From an uncultured Acidimicrobiia bacterium (GTDB lineage: Bacteria; Actinomycetota; Acidimicrobiia; IMCC26256; CALEDW01), in contig CALEDW010000120.1 of NCBI GenBank assembly GCA_937949585.1, positions 1-8,775 on the forward strand: a stretch of DNA of 8,775 bases, read 5' to 3'. Positions 5,361 through 8,775 of the stretch are shown here, in pieces; position 1 is the first letter of the stretch, and each line of letters starts with the position of its first letter. The notes below the pieces were generated by a model. That model searched no databases. It was given only the letters and a program-made list of their open reading frames with translations, and had not been told where the DNA came from. The translations under genes were made by a program, and so were the position numbers.

Positions 5361-7630
5361 TGGCGGGCGATGGCGATCTCGGCGGACGCCTTGGGGTCGG
5401 TGTAGGCCTCGCCTTCCACCTCGATCTCCACGTGCCGCAGGACGCCGGTGAACGGGAACGGCGCCCGGTAGTCGTCACAGACCTCGAGGCCCCGGTCGGC
5501 GCCGACGGTCAGGCCGGCGCCGACCAGGTTGAAGCGGATGGGCGTGAACCGCCGCACCTCTCCTTCGCCGACCGGCCGACCGTCGACGGTGAGGGTGACG
5601 GACACATGGTGCTCACCGATCTTGGTGAGCCGCGCCGCCAGCTCGGTCGCCCCGGCCGGCAGCGGCTCCTCGGCGACGACCCGATCCCAGCGCATCCCTA
5701 CGAGGTTGTGCACGTAGCACAGCCTCCCGTCGAGGACGAAGAAGCTGAACCCGCCCTGCAGGTTGCCCAGCGCCAGCAGCACCCCTTCCACACCTTCGGG
5801 TGGCAGGGCCTCGACGGCGGCGACGAGCCGGTGGCTGCGGTTGTGGAGGCTGGGGACGGCCTCTTCGGGCACCATGCCGGTCCCGGGCCAGTAGCGCACC
5901 CGGCGGCGCTCGGGGCGGGGGTCCGGACGGTTGAGGGTGAACTCGGAGAACGGCCGGTTGTCCACGGGCAGCACCTGGTTGCGGGCTGCTTCCGCCCACC
6001 ACAGCTCGATCATGGCCCGGAGCCGCTGCGGTTCCACCTCCGCGAGGTCGTGGCACTCGGACGGGTCGGATTCCAGGTGGTACAGCTCCCAGCCGACCCG
6101 GTCAAGCCCGGGGTCGGCCACGTGGATGGGGTGGTAGGTGACCGCCTTCCAGCCGTCGTGGTAGAGGGCCCGACAGCCGAACATCTCGTAGTACTGGGTG
6201 CGGCGCGGGGCCGGGGCGTCCGGGTCGGTGAAGGTGGCCAGGAACGAGGCGCCGTCCATCGGGGTCTGGGGGATCCCGTCGACCTCGTCCGGCGGTTCGA
6301 TCCCGCAGGCCTCGAGGACCGTCGGCGCCACGTCGACGGCGTGCACGTACTGGCGTCGGGTGCCGCCGGGGGTGGGGATCCCGGCCGGCCAGGCCACGAC
6401 GAGCGGGTCGGCCACCCCCCCTTCGTGGACCTCGCGCTTCCAACGCCGGAAGGGCGTGTTGCCCGCCACCGTCCAGCCCCACGGGTAGTTGTTGTGCAGA
6501 CGCGGACCGCCGATCTCGTCGATGCGGGCCAGGGCCTCCTCCAAGGGACGGTCGACGAGGTTCCAGGGGCGCACGTCGTTCACCGACCCGGTGGGGCCGC
6601 CCTCGGACGAGGCACCGTTGTCGGAGCAGACGACCACCAGCGTGCGGTCCCGGTCGCCGGTCTCGGCGAGCGCGTCGAGCAGGCGGCCGAGCTGGTGGTC
6701 GGTGTGGGTGAGGAACCCGGCGTACGCCTCCATGTAGCGGGCGTAGAGGCGCCGCTCGTCGGCGGACAGCTCGGCCCAGGCCGGGACCCACTCCGGTCGG
6801 GGTGACAGTTCGGTGCCCTCGGGCAGCACCCCGTCGGCGAGCTGACGGGCCAGGATCCGTTCCCGTTCCTCGTCCCAGCCGTGGTCGAAGGCGCCCCGGT
6901 ACCGGTCGATCCACTCCGGAGGGGCCTGGTGCGGGGAGTGGCAGGCCCCGAAGGCCAGGTAGCAGAAGAACGGCTTGGCGGCATCCACGCTACGCAGGTC
7001 GCGCAGGTAGGTGATCGCCTGCTCGACGAGGTCCTCGCTCAGGTGGTAGCCGTCGGCGGGAGGTCGAGGTGCCTCCACGAAGTGGTTGTCGTGGACGAGC
7101 CACGGGGCGAACTGGTGCGTCTCGCCGCCGTGGAACCCGTAGAAGCGCTCGAACCCGCGCCCGAGCGGCCAGCGGGACCGGGTGGCACCCAGGTGCGTCT
7201 CGTCCTCGGGCGTGAGGTGCCACTTGCCGACCGCCCAGGTGGCCCACCCGGCGTCGCGCAGGATCTCCGAGACGAAGCCGTTGGCCCGGGGGATACGGGC
7301 GTCGTAGCCGGGGAACCCGGCGGCGAAGTCGGCGATTCGCCCCATCCCGTTGCGGTGGTGGTTGCGGCCGGTGAGCAGGCAGGCCCGGGTGGGTGAGCAC
7401 AGCGCGGTGGTGTGGAAGTTCACGTAGCGCAGCCCTTCGGCGGCGAGCCGATCGATCACCGGCGTGTCGATCGATCCCCCGAAGCAGCCGAACTGGGCGA
7501 AGCCGACGTCGTCGAGCACCACGAGCAGCACGTTCGGGGCGTTCTCGGGGGGCCGGACCGGCTCCGGCCACCACGGGGTCGACTCCCACCAGTACCGACC
7601 GATCGTCCCGCGAAACGTCCCCGGTTCCAT
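5357..7630 (-). CDS. Cytoplasmic type I sulfatase, mycobacterial AtsA-like, with C-terminal LamG-like domain
   Basis: Hydrolyses sulfate esters; 757 residues. Catalytic set visible: metal ligands Asp40-Asp41 in V-V-L-D-D-V-G, formylglycine motif C-S-P-T-R (Cys78, Arg82) with the following L-L-T-G-R, V-G-K-W-H (Lys136, His138), His231 in A-C-H-S-P-H, second metal site S-D-N-G (Asp337, Asn338), and Lys398 ahead of the H-E-G-G block. Nothing essential is missing. Residues from about 595 to 740 form a beta-rich tail ending in D-D-Y-R-A-P-F-P-F-T-G, like the LamG-type extension of large mycobacterial arylsulfatases of about 780 residues. There is no signal peptide, so it should act on sulfated compounds already in the cytoplasm. 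Activation needs a formylglycine-generating enzyme encoded elsewhere. ATG chosen: a TAGGCT -10 lies 7 nt upstream, so the mRNA is probably leaderless. It overlaps the P450 gene by GTGA. Natural substrate unknown; a sterol sulfate is inferred from the partner. Confidence 0.95.
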   Translation of the reverse strand: MEPGTFRGTIGRYWWESTPWWPEPVRPPENAPNVLLVVLDDVGFAQFGCFGGSIDTPVIDRLAAEGLRYVNFHTTALCSPTRACLLTGRNHHRNGMGRIADFAAGFPGYDARIPRANGFVSEILRDAGWATWAVGKWHLTPEDETHLGATRSRWPLGRGFERFYGFHGGETHQFAPWLVHDNHFVEAPRPPADGYHLSEDLVEQAITYLRDLRSVDAAKPFFCYLAFGACHSPHQAPPEWIDRYRGAFDHGWDEERERILARQLADGVLPEGTELSPRPEWVPAWAELSADERRLYARYMEAYAGFLTHTDHQLGRLLDALAETGDRDRTLVVVCSDNGASSEGGPTGSVNDVRPWNLVDRPLEEALARIDEIGGPRLHNNYPWGWTVAGNTPFRRWKREVHEGGVADPLVVAWPAGIPTPGGTRRQYVHAVDVAPTVLEACGIEPPDEVDGIPQTPMDGASFLATFTDPDAPAPRRTQYYEMFGCRALYHDGWKAVTYHPIHVADPGLDRVGWELYHLESDPSECHDLAEVEPQRLRAMIELWWAEAARNQVLPVDNRPFSEFTLNRPDPRPERRRVRYWPGTGMVPEEAVPSLHNRSHRLVAAVEALPPEGVEGVLLALGNLQGGFSFFVLDGRLCYVHNLVGMRWDRVVAEEPLPAGATELAARLTKIGEHHVSVTLTVDGRPVGEGEVRRFTPIRFNLVGAGLTVGADRGLEVCDDYRAPFPFTGVLRHVEIEVEGEAYTDPKASAEIAIARQ

Positions 7631-7637
7631 CTGCCGG

Positions 7638-7643
7638 AGCCTA
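7638..7643 (-). promoter_or_regulatory. Leaderless -10 element (TAGGCT) of the sulfatase-P450 operon
   Basis: TAGGCT fits TANNNT and ends 7 nt before the sulfatase ATG, so transcription should start at or beside the start codon. No Shine-Dalgarno is seen in the seven bases between. No convincing -35 is present. Confidence 0.5.
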
Positions 7644-7770
7644 GACAGCCTCGGCCGGGGCGGGTCCCGGCCGAGCCGGGGTGACAGACCGGGAGTCGCG
7701 CCGCGAGACTGGCGAGGTGCGCAGCGCTCCGGCAGGGACGCCGGTGGGGACTCCGCCTCGACGGACGGGA

Positions 7771-7779
7771 AGGAGGAGG
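7771..7779 (+). promoter_or_regulatory. Strong Shine-Dalgarno (AGGAGGAGG) of the lipoprotein gene
   Basis: AGGAGGAGG with a 6-nt spacer fixes the GTG at 7786 as the start. It is one of the best ribosome binding sites in the window, in contrast to the leaderless divergent sulfatase gene. The rest of the 155-bp divergent spacer shows no other feature I can defend. Confidence 0.7.
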
Positions 7780-7785
7780 CCGTCG

Positions 7786-8775
7786 GTGAGGATCGTCGGC
7801 GTGGGGCTGCTCGTCGGGCTCATGGTGCTCGGGGCCTGCCGGCCACCGCGCTTCCCGCGACCGCCGCGACCGCCGCATCCCGGCGACGGGTTCGTTCACC
7901 CGTCGTGGTGGCGGGCCCGCCAGGACGACTACCTGCGTTTCGCCACCGCCGAACTGCAGCCCGGATCGATCCTCAACGTGCTCGCCCACGTCGCCCGGGC
8001 CCGGCGCGATCGCTCGTACCGACCCGACCTGACGTCGGTGACCCCGGCGGCGCTCGCCCCGGAGTTCGCCCGGATCGACCGGATGGACGACACGACCGAC
8101 TTCACGATGCTGTATCTCGTCAACCTGTGGTACGCCGGTCGTGACCTGCTGCCCGCCGACACCCGCATGGCGATCGAACGGCGGATCCTGGCGTTCAAGT
8201 ACTGGTACACCGAGCCGACCCCGCCCGGGCTGACGGACAACAAGTGGTACTGGTCGGAGAACCATCGGATCATCTTCCACGTCGTCGAGTACCTGGCCGG
8301 GCAAGCGTTCCCCGACGCGACGTTCATCAACGACGGGCGCCCCGGCCGGGCCCACCTGGCCGACGCCCGGGCCCGGATCGAGGACTGGATCACCGAAAAG
8401 GCCCGGTTCGGCTTCTCGGAGTGGCACTCCGACGTCTACTACCAAAAGGACGTCACCCCGCTGCTCACGCTGGTCGAGTGGGCGCACGACCGGGCCTTGG
8501 TGAACCGGGCGGCGATGCTGCTCGACCTGGTGCTCTTCGACGTGGCGCTGCACCTGCAGCAGGGGAACATGGGGGTCACCCACGGCCGGTCGTACATGAA
8601 GGACAAGAGCCGGGCGACCGACCAGGACGTCTTCGAGATCGCCAAGCTCGCCTTCGACGACACCACCAGGCCGTACCAGTCACGGGGCGGGGCGGCGGCG
8701 ATCCTGGCCCGGGCGGAGCGGTACCGCCTCCCGGAGGTGATCCGGCGCGTCGCGGTGTCGACGCGAACGATGGTG
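7786..8775 (+). CDS. Secreted lipoprotein of unrecognised family, possible alpha/alpha-toroid enzyme; cut by right edge
   Basis: 330 residues are visible and the frame is open at the right edge. The N-terminus is a textbook lipoprotein signal: Arg2, a hydrophobic core, and lipobox L-G-A-C with Cys18 as the lipidated residue. A Pro/Arg linker (about 19-33, R-P-P-R-F-P-R-P-P-R-P-P) would span the membrane surface or wall. The mature part is helix-rich, with many Trp/Tyr/His and conserved-looking blocks: N-K-W-Y-W-S-E-N-H (152-160), E-W-H-S-D-V-Y-Y (212-219) and T-H-G-R-S-Y (265-270). An Asn-His within a helix plus distant Tyr and His residues recalls alpha/alpha-toroid polysaccharide lyases and glycosidases, but I cannot assign a family and give this only as a guess. 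The gene is divergent from the sulfatase operon across 155 bp. GTG start chosen from the adjoining AGGAGGAGG and the clean signal peptide. An antisense open frame over it is a codon-bias shadow. Confidence 0.88.
   Translation, partial: MRIVGVGLLVGLMVLGACRPPRFPRPPRPPHPGDGFVHPSWWRARQDDYLRFATAELQPGSILNVLAHVARARRDRSYRPDLTSVTPAALAPEFARIDRMDDTTDFTMLYLVNLWYAGRDLLPADTRMAIERRILAFKYWYTEPTPPGLTDNKWYWSENHRIIFHVVEYLAGQAFPDATFINDGRPGRAHLADARARIEDWITEKARFGFSEWHSDVYYQKDVTPLLTLVEWAHDRALVNRAAMLLDLVLFDVALHLQQGNMGVTHGRSYMKDKSRATDQDVFEIAKLAFDDTTRPYQSRGGAAAILARAERYRLPEVIRRVAVSTRTMV

Noticed and set aside
4185..5405. 406-codon open frame on the + strand opposite the P450
   Set aside because: Its product is rich in Gly/Arg/His/Val/Asp with no domain, and it is the codon-bias mirror of a clear P450. 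Long antisense frames are expected at this GC content.
5432..6805. 457-codon open frame on the + strand opposite the sulfatase
   Set aside because: Low-complexity shadow of a gene whose catalytic motifs are all present on the other strand.
7681..7710. GTGACA followed by GAGACT as -35/-10 for the lipoprotein gene
   Set aside because: The -35 is fair, but the -10 lacks the TANNNT pattern; likely chance.
7456..8583. 375-codon - strand frame opposite the lipoprotein
   Set aside because: The opposite strand has a signal peptide, lipobox and strong ribosome binding site; this frame has none of these and also overlaps the sulfatase start.
1..8775. Mobile elements, CRISPR arrays, tRNA/rRNA, phage or toxin-antitoxin genes
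   Set aside because: None of their repeats, motifs or products is visible; all substantial stretches are accounted for by the listed genes and leaders.

Overview
The window comes from a high-GC bacterium, most likely an actinomycete-type organism (Actinomycetota, perhaps a non-mycobacterial lineage such as Acidimicrobiia). The reasons are very strong G/C use at third codon positions, frequent GTG starts, TANNNT -10 elements lying 6-7 nt upstream of ATG codons (leaderless transcripts), and a P450 closely resembling a mycobacterial sterol-oxidising family. Lineage is inferred from style alone; there is no rRNA or marker gene to settle it.

Layout from left to right. (a) The C-terminal 227 residues of a type I sulfatase run in from the left edge on the + strand and stop at 685. 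(b) Convergent to it, on the - strand, is a two-gene operon: a GDT1/UPF0016-family (TMEM165-like) manganese exporter followed, with a one-base TGATG overlap, by an ArsB/ACR3-like member of the bile acid:sodium symporter superfamily. A yybP-ykoY manganese riboswitch lies in the leader, and a hairpin there can cover part of the exporter's Shine-Dalgarno. (c) Next on the - strand is a stand-alone NuoF-like flavin/4Fe-4S NADH dehydrogenase subunit. (d) Divergent from it on the + strand is a 50-codon gene for a very basic small protein, apparently leaderless. The shared promoter region holds a perfect inverted repeat. (e) On the - strand a 757-residue cytoplasmic type I sulfatase overlaps by 4 bp (GTGA) a CYP142-like cytochrome P450. 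(f) Divergent from the sulfatase and running off the right edge is a secreted lipoprotein of a family I do not recognise, with a perfect lipobox and a strong ribosome binding site.

How the parts may work together. The sulfatase-P450 pair is the clearest functional unit. Both proteins lack a signal peptide, they are translationally coupled, and the P450 resembles sterol side-chain hydroxylases, so desulfation followed by oxidation of a sulfated sterol-like molecule is a plausible reading. The Mn operon links metal efflux with a second transporter of uncertain substrate. The two sulfatases need a formylglycine-generating enzyme that is not in this window. Nothing here looks like a phage, insertion sequence, CRISPR array, tRNA or rRNA. 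Intergenic spaces are short (28 bp at 686-713, about 245 bp at 2234-2477 filled by riboswitch and promoter signals, 12 bp at 4122-4133, 155 bp at 7631-7785).
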